Assembly: GCA_035719045.1 (NCBI GenBank) | Contig: DASTGO010000078.1 | Location: forward strand, 1-22,804 | Length of the DNA stretch: 22,804 bases | Origin: DASTGO01 sp035719045 | GTDB taxonomy: Bacteria > Actinomycetota > Actinomycetes > Actinomycetales > Kineosporiaceae | Direction of reading: 5' to 3' | Shown here: positions 1 to 7,016 of the stretch, in pieces | Layout: each line of letters begins with the position of its first letter | How positions within the stretch are numbered: position 1 is the stretch's first letter | Position numbers and translations under genes: made by a program | The notes under the pieces: generated by a model | Told to the model about the DNA's origin: nothing | The model's database searches: none | The model's input: only the letters and a program-made list of their open reading frames with translations

Positions 1-141
1 GAGGGTGGCCGGGGTGAGGGCGGCGGCCGGGCTGCGCGTCCGCAGCGGCGTCGCCCGGCGGAGCAGGCCACCGAGGCCGCGGCGCCGGCTCCCGCAGAGG
101 CGGTCGCGACCGAGGCCAGCAGCACCGGATCGGAGGCCTGA
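1..141 (+). CDS. rpsC: 30S ribosomal protein S3, C-terminal tail (partial)
   Basis: Frame 1 is open from the first base to the TGA at 139-141 and encodes the last 46 residues of a protein whose start lies outside the window. The visible part has a Gly/Arg-rich stretch followed by an Ala/Glu-rich tail ending in STGSEA. S3 binds 16S rRNA in the small-subunit head near the mRNA entry site. The conserved KH and C-terminal domains are not visible, so the call rests on position (three bases before rplP, where rpsC sits in S10 operons) and on the low-complexity extension common in actinobacterial S3. It could not be named from these 46 residues alone. Confidence 0.8.
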   Translation, partial: EGGRGEGGGRAARPQRRRPAEQATEAAAPAPAEAVATEASSTGSEA

Positions 142-144
142 GCC

Positions 145-564
145 ATGCTCATCCCTCGGCGGGTCAAGCACCGCAAGCAGCACCACCCCGGGCGGTCCGG
201 GGCGGCGACCGGTGGTACGGCGGTCACCTTCGGCGAATGGGGCATCCAGGCCCTGGAGCCGGCGTACGTGACCAACCGGCAGATCGAGTCCGCCCGTATC
301 GCGATCACCCGGCACATCCGTCGTGGCGGCAAGGTGTGGATCAACATCTACCCCGACCGTCCGCTGACGAAGAAGCCGGCCGAGACCCGGATGGGTTCCG
401 GTAAGGGTTCTCCGGAGTGGTGGATCGCGAACGTCAAGCCCGGGCGCGTGATGTTCGAGCTGTCGTTCCCCAACGAACAGGTGGCCAAGGACGCGCTCAC
501 CCGCGCGATCCACAAGCTGCCGATGAAGTGCCGGATCGTCCGGCGCGAGGGCGGTGAGTCGTGA
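145..564 (+). CDS. rplP: 50S ribosomal protein L16
   Basis: This 139-residue protein has the normal L16 length and begins MLIPRRVKHRKQHHPGRSG, the family signature. L16 binds 23S rRNA near the peptidyl-transferase centre and helps position A-site tRNA. The GSGKGSPEWWIANVKPGRV block (about residues 89-107) is the conserved loop region. The start lies three bases after the rpsC stop, and the TGA at 562-564 shares a base with the rpmC ATG, so the genes are co-transcribed and probably translationally coupled. Nothing is unusual about it. Confidence 0.97.
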   Translation: MLIPRRVKHRKQHHPGRSGAATGGTAVTFGEWGIQALEPAYVTNRQIESARIAITRHIRRGGKVWINIYPDRPLTKKPAETRMGSGKGSPEWWIANVKPGRVMFELSFPNEQVAKDALTRAIHKLPMKCRIVRREGGES

Positions 565-797
565 TGGCGGTCGGATCCCAGGACCTGACCCCCTCCCAGC
601 TGCGTTCCTTCGACGAGGAGCGGCTCGCTGACGAGCTGCGCAAGGCGAAGGAAGAGCTGTTCAACCTCCGTTTCCAGTCGGCGACCGGGCAGCTGGAGAG
701 CCACGGGCGGCTGCGGGCCGTCCGGCGGGACATCGCCCGGATCTACACGATCATGCGTGAGCGTGAGCTCGGCATCACCACCGGGCCGCAGGAGTGA
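564..797 (+). CDS. rpmC: 50S ribosomal protein L29
   Basis: This 77-residue protein contains the L29 pattern LRSFDEERLADELRKAKEEL followed by FNLRFQSATGQLE and a second helix. L29 lies near the polypeptide exit tunnel with L23 and contributes to the docking surface for trigger factor and SRP. I chose ATG 564, which overlaps the rplP stop (TGATG), over the in-frame GTG at 561, which would add only one residue. The tail ITTGPQE is slightly longer than in E. coli L29 (63 residues), as is common in Actinobacteria. Confidence 0.95.
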   Translation: MAVGSQDLTPSQLRSFDEERLADELRKAKEELFNLRFQSATGQLESHGRLRAVRRDIARIYTIMRERELGITTGPQE

Positions 798-802
798 GTG
801 GG

Positions 803-1084
803 ATGAGCGAGCAGGCAGTGCCGGGCACGCAGGCGCGTGGGTACCGCAAGACCCGTCGCGGGTACGTGGTCAGCGACAAGATGGACAAGACCGTCGTGGT
901 CGCCGTCGAGGACCGGGTGAAGCACCCGCTGTACGGCAAGGTCCTGCGCCGTACGAGCAAGGTGAAGGCGCACGACGAGGGCAACAACGCCGGCGTCGGC
1001 GACCTGGTGCTCATCATGGAGACGCGGCCGCTGTCGGCCACGAAGCGCTGGCGGGTCGTCGAGATCGTCGAGAAGGCGAAGTAA
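803..1084 (+). CDS. rpsQ: 30S ribosomal protein S17
   Basis: This 93-residue protein carries the S17 signature RGYVVSDKMDKTVVVAVE, then VKHPLYGKVLRRTSKVKAHDE and ETRPLSATKRWRVVEIVEKA, the OB-fold of this primary 16S rRNA binder. ATG 803 is preferred to the in-frame GTG at 794 because GGAG at 791-794 lies eight bases upstream of it. About ten residues (MSEQAVPGTQ) precede the conserved core. It is the last gene of the S10 operon; a 54-base spacer separates it from rplN, where the spc operon classically begins. Confidence 0.96.
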   Translation: MSEQAVPGTQARGYRKTRRGYVVSDKMDKTVVVAVEDRVKHPLYGKVLRRTSKVKAHDEGNNAGVGDLVLIMETRPLSATKRWRVVEIVEKAK

Positions 1085-1138
1085 TCAAGGTTCCGCAAGG
1101 CTCCACCGGAGAACCAGCGTGACGAACGGAGTTCTGAA

Positions 1139-1507
1139 GTGATCCAGCAGGAGTCGCGACTTAGGGTCGCCGACAACACGGGTGCCAAGGAGATTCTCTG
1201 CATCCGCGTGCTCGGCGGCTCGGGTCGTCGGTACGCCGGCATCGGCGACGTCATCGTCGCGACGGTCAAGGACGCGATCCCGGGTGGGAACGTCAAGAAG
1301 GGCGACGTGGTCAAGGCCGTCGTCGTGCGCACGGTGAAGGAGCGGCGTCGTCCGGACGGGTCGTACATCCGCTTCGACGAGAACGCGGCCGTGATCCTCA
1401 AGGGCGACGGTGACCCCCGGGGTACCCGTATCTTCGGCCCGGTGGGCCGTGAGCTGCGAGAGAAGAAGTTCATGAAGATCATCTCGCTGGCTCCGGAGGT
1501 GCTCTGA
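1139..1507 (+). CDS. rplN: 50S ribosomal protein L14
   Basis: This 122-residue protein has the standard L14 length, beginning MIQQESRLRVADNTGAKE. L14 sits on the 50S intersubunit face, contacts 16S rRNA in bridges B5 and B8, and is the docking site for the silencing factor RsfS. The start is GTG 1139, with GGAG at 1128-1131 seven bases upstream. The late block RGTRIFGPVGRELREKKFMK is typical of the family. It opens the spc operon; rplX follows after one base. Confidence 0.97.
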   Translation: MIQQESRLRVADNTGAKEILCIRVLGGSGRRYAGIGDVIVATVKDAIPGGNVKKGDVVKAVVVRTVKERRRPDGSYIRFDENAAVILKGDGDPRGTRIFGPVGRELREKKFMKIISLAPEVL

Positions 1508-1508
1508 G

Positions 1509-1862
1509 ATGGCGAAGATCCGCATCAAGAAGGGCGACACCGTCCAGGTCATCTCCGGTAACAAGGAGAACAAGGGCAAGCAGGGCCGGGTCATCGCGGT
1601 GTACCCGGACACCCAGCGGGTCCTGGTCGAGGGCGTGAACCGGATCAAGAAGCACACCAAGGTCGGGCAGAGCCAGCGCGGGACGCGGACCGGCGGCATC
1701 GTCACCACCGAGGCCCCGATCCACATCAGCAACGTGCAACTGGTGGACCCGGAGACGAAGAAGCCGACCCGCGTCGGGATCCGCACGGAGACCGCGGAGC
1801 GGGACGGGCGCACCCGGGTGGTGCGGGTCCGCGTTGCCAAGCGCTCGGGTAAGGACATCTGA
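1509..1862 (+). CDS. rplX: 50S ribosomal protein L24
   Basis: This 117-residue protein begins MAKIRIKKGDTVQVISGNKE, the KOW-motif start of L24. L24 is one of two initiators of 50S assembly and sits at the exit-tunnel rim. The conserved NRIKKHTK and the GGIVTTEAPIHISNV block are both present. The C-terminal part after about residue 80 (ETKKPTRVGIRTETAERDGR) is the normal extension for high-GC Gram-positives. It lies one base after rplN and one base before the rplE start, so coupling is expected. Confidence 0.97.
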   Translation: MAKIRIKKGDTVQVISGNKENKGKQGRVIAVYPDTQRVLVEGVNRIKKHTKVGQSQRGTRTGGIVTTEAPIHISNVQLVDPETKKPTRVGIRTETAERDGRTRVVRVRVAKRSGKDI

Positions 1863-1863
1863 G

Positions 1864-2436
1864 ATGACTGCGACTGACACGACGACCCGGGCGCTGCCGC
1901 GGCTGAAGCAGCGCTACCGGTCGGACATCGCTCCCGGCCTGCGGGAGGAGTTCGGGTACGCGAACGTCATGCAGATCCCGGGCCTGGTGAAGATCGTCGT
2001 CAACATGGGTGTCGGCGAGGCGGCCCGGGACTCCAAGCTGATCGAGGGCGCGATCCGCGACCTGGCCCAGATCACCGGCCAGAAGCCGCAGGTCACCAAG
2101 GCCCGCAAGTCCATCGCGCAGTTCAAGCTGCGTGAGGGCATGCCGATCGGCGCGCATGTGACCCTGCGGGGCGACCGGATGTGGGAGTTCCTGGACCGGC
2201 TGCTGAGCGTGGCCCTGCCCCGGATCCGTGACTTCCGGGGCCTGTCGCCCAAGCAGTTCGACGGGCGGGGCAACTACACCTTCGGCCTGACCGAGCAGTC
2301 CATGTTCCACGAGATCGACCAGGACCGCATCGACCGGGTGCGGGGAATGGACATCACCGTGGTCACCACCGCGACCACCGACGACGAGGGCCGGGCGCTG
2401 CTGCGCCGCCTCGGCTTCCCGTTCAAGGAGAACTGA
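1864..2436 (+). CDS. rplE: 50S ribosomal protein L5
   Basis: This 190-residue protein has L5 motifs: LPRLKQRYRSDIAPGL, MQIPGLVKIVVNMGVGEA, then GQKPQVTKARKSIAQFKLRE and GNYTFGLTEQSMFHEI. L5 binds 5S rRNA and the central protuberance and touches P-site tRNA. The reading frame is open further upstream to 1834, inside rplX, but ATG 1864 is one base after the rplX stop and starts where L5 homology starts. A short Thr-rich leader (MTATDTTTRA) precedes the core. rpsN begins after a single base. Confidence 0.97.
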   Translation: MTATDTTTRALPRLKQRYRSDIAPGLREEFGYANVMQIPGLVKIVVNMGVGEAARDSKLIEGAIRDLAQITGQKPQVTKARKSIAQFKLREGMPIGAHVTLRGDRMWEFLDRLLSVALPRIRDFRGLSPKQFDGRGNYTFGLTEQSMFHEIDQDRIDRVRGMDITVVTTATTDDEGRALLRRLGFPFKEN

Positions 2437-2437
2437 C

Positions 2438-2623
2438 GTGGCGAAGACGGCCCTGATCAACAAGGCCAACCGCAAGCCGAAGTTCGCGGTGCGTGCCTAC
2501 ACGCGCTGCCAGCGGTGCGGCCGGCCGCACTCGGTGTACCGCAAGTTCGGCCTGTGCCGGATCTGCGTCCGCGAGATGTCCCACCGGGGCGAGCTGCCCG
2601 GCGTGACGAAGAGCAGCTGGTGA
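2438..2623 (+). CDS. rpsN: 30S ribosomal protein S14, zinc-binding (type Z)
   Basis: This 61-residue short-form S14 starts at GTG 2438. Four cysteines, C24, C27, C40 and C43, form a CX2C-X12-CX2C zinc ribbon (CQRCGRPHSVYRKFGLCRIC), which separates the C+ form from the longer zinc-free paralogue. S14 helps assemble the 3' domain of 16S rRNA in the head. Actinobacteria often carry a second, zinc-independent S14 elsewhere under Zur control; none is visible here. The next gene downstream is not rpsH, as usual, but an extra small ORF. Confidence 0.97.
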   Translation: MAKTALINKANRKPKFAVRAYTRCQRCGRPHSVYRKFGLCRICVREMSHRGELPGVTKSSW

Positions 2624-2630
2624 CGCGGCC

Positions 2631-2870
2631 ATGGTGACGCTGGAAATGGTGCCGCTGCGTTCCACGCTGCCGACGGGCCGGGTCACCCTGCGCCACGCCG
2701 TGCCGGCTTTCAATCCCGTGGTTCCGGACGACCTCACCACCCACGATCTGATGACCCGGATCGAGGACGTCCTGGCCGCACACGAGACCATCACTACGCC
2801 GCAGGTCGGCCCGGACGGCGAGGAGCCGGCGGCCGAAACCACGGTGGGGAAGGGCGGAGGCGCCCGATGA
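2631..2870 (+). CDS. Unrecognised 79-aa protein between rpsN and rpsH
   Basis: I do not recognise this protein. The frame opens at ATG 2631, seven bases after rpsN, and ends at TGA 2868-2870, overlapping the rpsH start as ATGA. By eye about 85-90% of third codon positions are G or C, matching the neighbours and supporting real coding. No strong Shine-Dalgarno precedes ATG 2631, so reinitiation after rpsN is plausible; ATG 2646 is an alternative start. The N-terminal 50 residues look folded, with a likely helix around HDLMTRIEDVLAAHE. The last 25 residues are Gly/Ala/Glu/Pro-rich and probably disordered, partly because the GGAGG at 2856-2860 must also serve rpsH. No Cys, signal peptide or membrane segment is seen. 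The spc operon normally runs rpsN-rpsH directly. It could be a lineage-specific ribosome-associated protein or a translated coupling spacer. Confidence 0.65.
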   Translation: MVTLEMVPLRSTLPTGRVTLRHAVPAFNPVVPDDLTTHDLMTRIEDVLAAHETITTPQVGPDGEEPAAETTVGKGGGAR

Positions 2871-3265
2871 CCATGACCGACCCGATCGCAGACATGCTGA
2901 CTCGTCTGCGGAACGCGAACTCGGCCTATCACGACACCGTGTCGATGCCGTACAGCAAGCTCAAGGCGCATATCTCCGAGATCCTGCAGCAGGAGGGTTA
3001 CATCACCTCCTGGGCGGTGGCGGACGCCGAGGTCGGGAAGACGCTGACCATCGTGCTGAAGTACGGGCCCAACCGGGAGCGTTCGATCGCCGGCGTGCGG
3101 CGGATCAGCAAGCCCGGTCTGCGCGTGTACGCGAAGTCGACGAATCTGCCGCGGGTGCTCGGTGGCCTCGGCGTCGCGATCCTCTCGACGTCGTCGGGCC
3201 TGCTGACCGACCGGCAGGCCAACAAGAAGGGCGTGGGTGGGGAAGTCCTCGCCTACGTCTGGTGA
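2867..3265 (+). CDS. rpsH: 30S ribosomal protein S8
   Basis: This 132-residue protein matches S8: TDPIADMLTRLRNANSAYHD, then PYSKLKAHISEILQQEGYI and a C-terminal block with STSSGLLTDRQANKKGVGGE. S8 binds the central domain of 16S rRNA; in E. coli it also represses the spc operon by binding mRNA near rplE, a role I cannot test here. ATG 2867 is chosen over ATG 2873 because GGAGG at 2856-2860 lies six bases upstream and the ATGA overlap suggests coupling to the preceding small ORF. Confidence 0.97.
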   Translation: MTMTDPIADMLTRLRNANSAYHDTVSMPYSKLKAHISEILQQEGYITSWAVADAEVGKTLTIVLKYGPNRERSIAGVRRISKPGLRVYAKSTNLPRVLGGLGVAILSTSSGLLTDRQANKKGVGGEVLAYVW

Positions 3266-3278
3266 GGCGGAGGAGAGC

Positions 3279-3818
3279 ATGTCCCGCATCGGCAAGCTGC
3301 CCATCCCCGTGCCCTCCGGTGTCGACGTCACCGTCGACGGCCGCTTGGTGACGGTGAAGGGCCCCAAGGGCGAGCTGTCCCACACCGTCGTCGGCGCGAT
3401 CGAGGTGGGGCAGGTCGACAGCACGGTCAACGTGACCCGCGGCAACGACGAGCGCCAGTCCCGGTCGCTGCACGGCCTGACCCGGACGCTGATCGCCAAC
3501 ATGGTGATCGGTGTGACCGAGGGCTACACCAAGCGGCTGGAGATCGTGGGCACGGGTTACCGCGTGGTCGCGAAGGGGGAGAACCTCGAGTTCGCCCTCG
3601 GCTACAGCCACCCGATCATGGTGGAGCCGCCGGACGGCATCACCTTCGTGGTGGAGGCGCCCACCCGGTTCACCGTCTCGGGGATCGACAAGCAGAAGGT
3701 TGGCGAGGTCGCGGCCAAGCTGCGCAAGCTCCGCAAGCCTGACCCGTACAAGGGCAAGGGCGTGCGCTACTCCGGCGAGACGATCAAGCGCAAGGTCGGG
3801 AAGGCTGGGAAGAAGTAA
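3279..3818 (+). CDS. rplF: 50S ribosomal protein L6
   Basis: This 179-residue protein has the normal L6 length and begins MSRIGKLPIPVPSGVDV. The C-terminal signature PDPYKGKGVRYSGE followed by TIKRKVGKAGKK is the family hallmark. L6 binds 23S rRNA helix 97 near the factor-binding centre. The frame is open from 3237 inside rpsH, but ATG 3279 matches the family start and has GGCGGAGGAGAG just upstream. The TAA overlaps the rplR ATG (TAATG). Confidence 0.97.
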   Translation: MSRIGKLPIPVPSGVDVTVDGRLVTVKGPKGELSHTVVGAIEVGQVDSTVNVTRGNDERQSRSLHGLTRTLIANMVIGVTEGYTKRLEIVGTGYRVVAKGENLEFALGYSHPIMVEPPDGITFVVEAPTRFTVSGIDKQKVGEVAAKLRKLRKPDPYKGKGVRYSGETIKRKVGKAGKK

Positions 3819-4207
3819 TGACGATCGGTGTGAAGCGCAGCGGTGGTGGCGCGGGCAAGGGCAGCGACGCGGCCCGCCGTCGCCGGCACCTGCGGGTGCG
3901 CAAGCGCGTCGTCGGCACCCCGGCGCGGCCCCGGCTGGTGGTGACCCGCTCCGCGCGTCACGTCGTGGCCCAGGTGGTCGACGACGCCGCCGGGCGCACC
4001 CTGGCCGCGGCCTCGACCATGGAGGCCGACCTGCGCGCCCTGACTGGGGACAAGACGGCGAAGGCCAAGCGCGTCGGCGAGCTCGTCGCCGAGCGGGCCA
4101 AGGCCGCGGGGATCGAGACCGTCGTCTTCGACCGTGGTGGCAACCGCTACCACGGCCGGGTCGCCGCCGTCGCGGACGGGGCCCGCGAGGGCGGACTGGC
4201 CCTGTGA
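3818..4207 (+). CDS. rplR: 50S ribosomal protein L18
   Basis: This 129-residue protein carries the L18 core: RRRRHLRVRKRVVGTPARPRL, then the conserved VVFDRGGNRYHGRVAAVADGARE near the end. L18 binds 5S rRNA with L5 in the central protuberance. It starts at the ATG overlapping the rplF stop. The first 20 residues are basic and Gly-rich (SGGGAGKGSDAARRRR). A 55-base spacer separates it from rpsE. Confidence 0.97.
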   Translation: MTIGVKRSGGGAGKGSDAARRRRHLRVRKRVVGTPARPRLVVTRSARHVVAQVVDDAAGRTLAAASTMEADLRALTGDKTAKAKRVGELVAERAKAAGIETVVFDRGGNRYHGRVAAVADGAREGGLAL

Positions 4208-4262
4208 ACCGCACGCACATCTGCACCCTGACCACGGGCGAGACAGAGAGAAGGAACGTCTG

Positions 4263-4889
4263 ATGGCTGGACCCCAGCGCCGTGGAGGCACCGGCGCCGG
4301 CGGCGGCGAGAACTCGGGTCGGCGCGACCGCCGGGACCGGGACGGGCGCCGCGACCGCGAGAGCGCGGCGGAGAAGACCGCGTTCGTCGAGCGCGTCGTG
4401 ACGATCAACCGGGTGGCCAAGGTCGTCAAGGGCGGTCGCCGCTTCAGCTTCACCGCCCTGGTCGTGGTGGGTGACGGCGACGGCACGGTCGGCGTGGGCT
4501 ACGGCAAGGCCAAGGAGGTGCCCGCGGCGATCGCCAAGGGCGTCGAGGAGGCCAAGAAGCACTTCTTCAAGGTGCCGCGGATCCAGGGCACCATCCCTCA
4601 CCCGGTCCAGGGTGAGGAGGCCGCCGGTGTGGTCCTGCTGCGCCCGGCCTCGCCCGGTACCGGTGTTATCGCGGGTGGCCCGGTGCGCGCGGTCCTGGAG
4701 TGCGCGGGTATCCATGACGTGCTGAGCAAGTCGCTCGGCTCGGACAACGCGATCAACGTCGTGCACGCGACGGTGGCCGCGCTGCGCGGGCTGGAGCGGC
4801 CGGAGTCGGTCGCCGCTCGTCGTGGCCTGGCTCTGGAGGACGTCGCACCGGCCGCGCTGCTGCGGGCCCGGGCAGGGGTGACGGCCTGA
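4263..4889 (+). CDS. rpsE: 30S ribosomal protein S5
   Basis: This 208-residue protein has the S5 double-stranded RNA-binding-like domain (FVERVVTINRVAKVVKGGRR, about residues 41-60) and the C-terminal domain (GIHDVLSKSLGSDNAINVVH). S5 contributes to decoding fidelity, mRNA helicase activity at the entry channel and 30S assembly. A 40-residue N-terminal extension rich in Gly, Arg and Asp precedes the core, longer than in E. coli (167 residues in total) but common in Actinobacteria. ATG 4263 is preferred over upstream in-frame starts inside rplR; GAAGGA lies just upstream. The TGA overlaps the rpmD ATG. Confidence 0.97.
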   Translation: MAGPQRRGGTGAGGGENSGRRDRRDRDGRRDRESAAEKTAFVERVVTINRVAKVVKGGRRFSFTALVVVGDGDGTVGVGYGKAKEVPAAIAKGVEEAKKHFFKVPRIQGTIPHPVQGEEAAGVVLLRPASPGTGVIAGGPVRAVLECAGIHDVLSKSLGSDNAINVVHATVAALRGLERPESVAARRGLALEDVAPAALLRARAGVTA

Positions 4890-5071
4890 TGGGACGCCTG
4901 AAGGTCACCCAGGTCAAGTCGCCGATCGGTGGGATCCAGCAGCACCGCGACACGCTGCGCTCGCTGGGCCTGAAGAAGATCCGCGACGTCGTCGTCAAGG
5001 AGGACCGCCCCGAGATCCGGGGAATGGTCCGCGCGGTGCGCCACCTGGTCACCGTCGAGGAGGTGGACTGA
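4889..5071 (+). CDS. rpmD: 50S ribosomal protein L30
   Basis: This 60-residue protein matches short bacterial L30: LKVTQVKSPIGGIQQHRDTL followed by RSLGLKKIRDVVVKEDRPEI and RGMVRAVRHLVTVEE. L30 is a small 23S rRNA-binding protein of the large subunit. The ATG at 4889 overlaps the rpsE TGA (TGATG) and the stop lies one base before rplO, so it is a tightly coupled operon member. Confidence 0.96.
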   Translation: MGRLKVTQVKSPIGGIQQHRDTLRSLGLKKIRDVVVKEDRPEIRGMVRAVRHLVTVEEVD

Positions 5072-5072
5072 G

Positions 5073-5531
5073 ATGGCGGAGGAGAAGTCCTCGACCCTCA
5101 AGGTGCACCACCTGCGTCCGGCGCCGGGTTCCCGTACGCCGAAGACGCGGGTCGGTCGCGGTGAGGGCAGCAAGGGCAAGACGGCGGGCCGGGGTACGAA
5201 GGGTACGAAGGCGCGCTACCAGGTCCCGGCGTCCTTCGAGGGTGGGCAGATGCCGCTGCACATGCGGCTGCCCAAGCTTCGTGGCTTCAAGAACCCGTTC
5301 CGGGTCGAGTACCAGGTGGTGAACCTGGAGCGGTTGGCCTCCCTCTACCCGCAGGGCGGCGAGGTCACCGTGGCGGATCTGGTCGCGAAGGGCGCCGTCC
5401 GTGACGGCTCGCCGGTGAAGGTTCTCGGCGACGGCGAACTGACGGTTGCGCTGCAGGTCAGCGTGAACGCCTTCTCGGCCTCGGCCAGGGAGAAGATCAC
5501 GGCGGCCGGAGGCACGGCCACCGCAGTGTGA
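5073..5531 (+). CDS. rplO: 50S ribosomal protein L15
   Basis: This 152-residue protein has the L15 N-terminal block: TLKVHHLRPAPGSRTPKTRV, the Gly-rich GRGEGSKGKTAGRGTKG, then FEGGQMPLHMRLPKLRGFKN. L15 binds 23S rRNA and is a late assembly protein. It ends the tightly packed spc ribosomal genes. The next 190 bases contain a strong hairpin before secY, so L15 and SecY are not coupled here as tightly as in some bacteria. Confidence 0.97.
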   Translation: MAEEKSSTLKVHHLRPAPGSRTPKTRVGRGEGSKGKTAGRGTKGTKARYQVPASFEGGQMPLHMRLPKLRGFKNPFRVEYQVVNLERLASLYPQGGEVTVADLVAKGAVRDGSPVKVLGDGELTVALQVSVNAFSASAREKITAAGGTATAV

Positions 5532-5538
5532 GGTGGTG

Positions 5539-5580
5539 GGCGGTACGGCACGGCCCCGAGAGGGGTGCTGCCGTACCGCC
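5539..5580 (+). terminator. GC-rich hairpin between rplO and secY
   Basis: A perfect 12-bp stem pairs GGCGGTACGGCA (5539-5550) with TGCCGTACCGCC (5569-5580). The 18-base interior contains a second stem, CCCC (5554-5557) with GGGG (5562-5565), closed by GAGA, a GNRA-type tetraloop. It begins eight bases after the rplO stop. No T-tract follows, which is normal for actinobacterial terminator-like hairpins. It may terminate or attenuate spc transcription ahead of secY, or protect the 3' end of the spc mRNA. Confidence 0.6.
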
Positions 5581-5624
5581 CGTCGCCGTCCCGGCGCCTG
5601 TCCATCGCGCCGGGTTGGGGGTGT

Positions 5625-5630
5625 TAAGGT
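5625..5630 (+). promoter_or_regulatory. Possible -10 box upstream of secY
   Basis: TAAGGT fits the TANNNT consensus of actinobacterial -10 elements and lies about 90 bases before the secY start, downstream of the rplO hairpin. No convincing TTGACA-like -35 box is present at 16-19 bases, so this is weak. It is listed because a hairpin followed by a promoter would let secY-adk be expressed separately from the ribosomal genes. Confidence 0.25.
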
Positions 5631-5720
5631 CACCGAAGAGGGCGGGGCCCGCGCAACGGCGCGCCCGGTTGCCCTGACGGATTCGAAGCCGCCCCTCTCG
5701 TGGCGGCGCAGGAGGTTGGC

Positions 5721-7016
5721 GTGCTCACCGCATTCGTCAGGGCGTTCCGGACGCCGGACCTGCGGCGCAAGCTGCTGTTCACGATGGCGATCATGGCCGT
5801 CTTCCGGCTGGGTTCGTTCATCCCCACCCCGGGCGTCAGCTACAAGGCCGTCCAGCAGTGCGTCAACGGCGCGAATGCCAATGCCGGCCTGGCTCTGATC
5901 AACCTGTTCAGCGGCGGTGCGCTGCTCCAGCTGTCGGTCTTCGCGCTGGGGATCATGCCGTACATCACTGCGAGCATCATCATCCAGCTGCTCACGGTGG
6001 TCATCCCGCGGTTCGAGGCCCTGAAGGATGAGGGCCAGGCGGGGACGACCAAGCTGACCCAGTACACCCGGTACCTGACCATCGGCCTGGCGATCCTGCA
6101 GTCGACCACGCTGCTGGCGATCGCCCGGAACCCCGGTCAGCTGTTCGGGTCGTCCTGCAACCAGAAGCTGATCCCGAACGACACCATCATCACGATGCTG
6201 ATCATGGTGATCACGCTGACTGCCGGCACCGGCATGATCATGTGGCTGGGCGAGCTGGTCACCGAGCGCGGTGTCGGCAACGGCATGTCGCTGCTGATCT
6301 TCACGTCGATCGCGGCGAAGTTCCCGTCGTCCATCTGGTCGATCGGCAAGATCGACACCGTGCTGATCGTCGTCGCGCTGGGCCTGGTGATCATGGCCCT
6401 GGTCGTGTTCGTCGAACAGTCCCAGCGGCGCATCCCGGTGCAGTACGCCAAGCGGATGATCGGCCGCCGGCTGTACGGCGGAACGAGCACGTATATCCCG
6501 ATCAAGGTGAACATGGCCGGCGTCATCCCGGTCATCTTCGCCTCGTCGCTGCTGTACATCCCCGCGCTGATCGCCCAGTTCCAGGGCAACAGCAACGCGG
6601 GCTGGGTGCGCTGGATCAACATGAACTTCACCAAGGGCGACCACCCGACCTATATGGCCGCCTACTTCCTGCTGATCATCTTCTTCACGTACTTCTACGT
6701 GTCGATCACGTTCAACCCGGACGAGGTCGCCGAGAACATGAAGAAGTACGGCGGCTTCATCCCGGGGATCCGGGCGGGCCGGCCGACCGCGGAATACCTG
6801 GACTATGTGCTGACCCGGATCACCCTGCCGGGCGCGCTGTACCTCGGCGTGATCTCCCTCATCCCGTTGGTGGCCCTGGCGTTGCTGAACGCGAACTCGA
6901 ACAACTTCCCGTTCGGGGGTACCTCTATCCTGATCGTCGTCGGCGTCGGTCTGGAGACGGTGAAGCAGATCGAGTCGCAGCTTCAGCAGCGGCACTACGA
7001 AGGGTTCTTGCGATGA
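5721..7016 (+). CDS. secY: Preprotein translocase subunit SecY
   Basis: This 431-residue inner-membrane protein forms the protein-conducting channel of the Sec translocon with SecE and SecG. It has ten hydrophobic segments, the N-terminal signature LTAFVRAFRTPDLRRKLLFT, the plug-region GGALLQLSVFALGIMPYITA, a cytoplasmic loop with QSQRRIPVQYAKR, and the C-terminal GTSILIVVGVGLETVKQIES. I chose GTG 5721 because GGAGG (5711-5715) sits five bases upstream and the protein then starts where actinobacterial SecY starts; GTG 5700 would add seven residues. The TGA overlaps the adk ATG (ATGA), coupling the two genes. Confidence 0.97.
   Translation: MLTAFVRAFRTPDLRRKLLFTMAIMAVFRLGSFIPTPGVSYKAVQQCVNGANANAGLALINLFSGGALLQLSVFALGIMPYITASIIIQLLTVVIPRFEALKDEGQAGTTKLTQYTRYLTIGLAILQSTTLLAIARNPGQLFGSSCNQKLIPNDTIITMLIMVITLTAGTGMIMWLGELVTERGVGNGMSLLIFTSIAAKFPSSIWSIGKIDTVLIVVALGLVIMALVVFVEQSQRRIPVQYAKRMIGRRLYGGTSTYIPIKVNMAGVIPVIFASSLLYIPALIAQFQGNSNAGWVRWINMNFTKGDHPTYMAAYFLLIIFFTYFYVSITFNPDEVAENMKKYGGFIPGIRAGRPTAEYLDYVLTRITLPGALYLGVISLIPLVALALLNANSNNFPFGGTSILIVVGVGLETVKQIESQLQQRHYEGFLR

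Noticed and set aside
5..271. 88-codon + strand frame at the window start
   Set aside because: Its Arg/Pro/Ser-rich translation is an out-of-frame reading of the rpsC tail and the start of rplP.
1085..1138. Possible hairpin and spc promoter between rpsQ and rplN
   Set aside because: GGTTC and GAACC can pair, but the stem is short and interrupted, and no convincing -10/-35 pair is present.
3105..4766. A 553-codon minus-strand frame opposite rpsH-rpsE
   Set aside because: It runs across four well-recognised ribosomal genes and has compositional features of an antisense shadow.
5049..6995. A 648-codon minus-strand frame opposite rplO and secY
   Set aside because: It is an antisense shadow of high-GC codons; low-complexity Asp/Arg/His/Gln translation, and secY fully explains the sequence.
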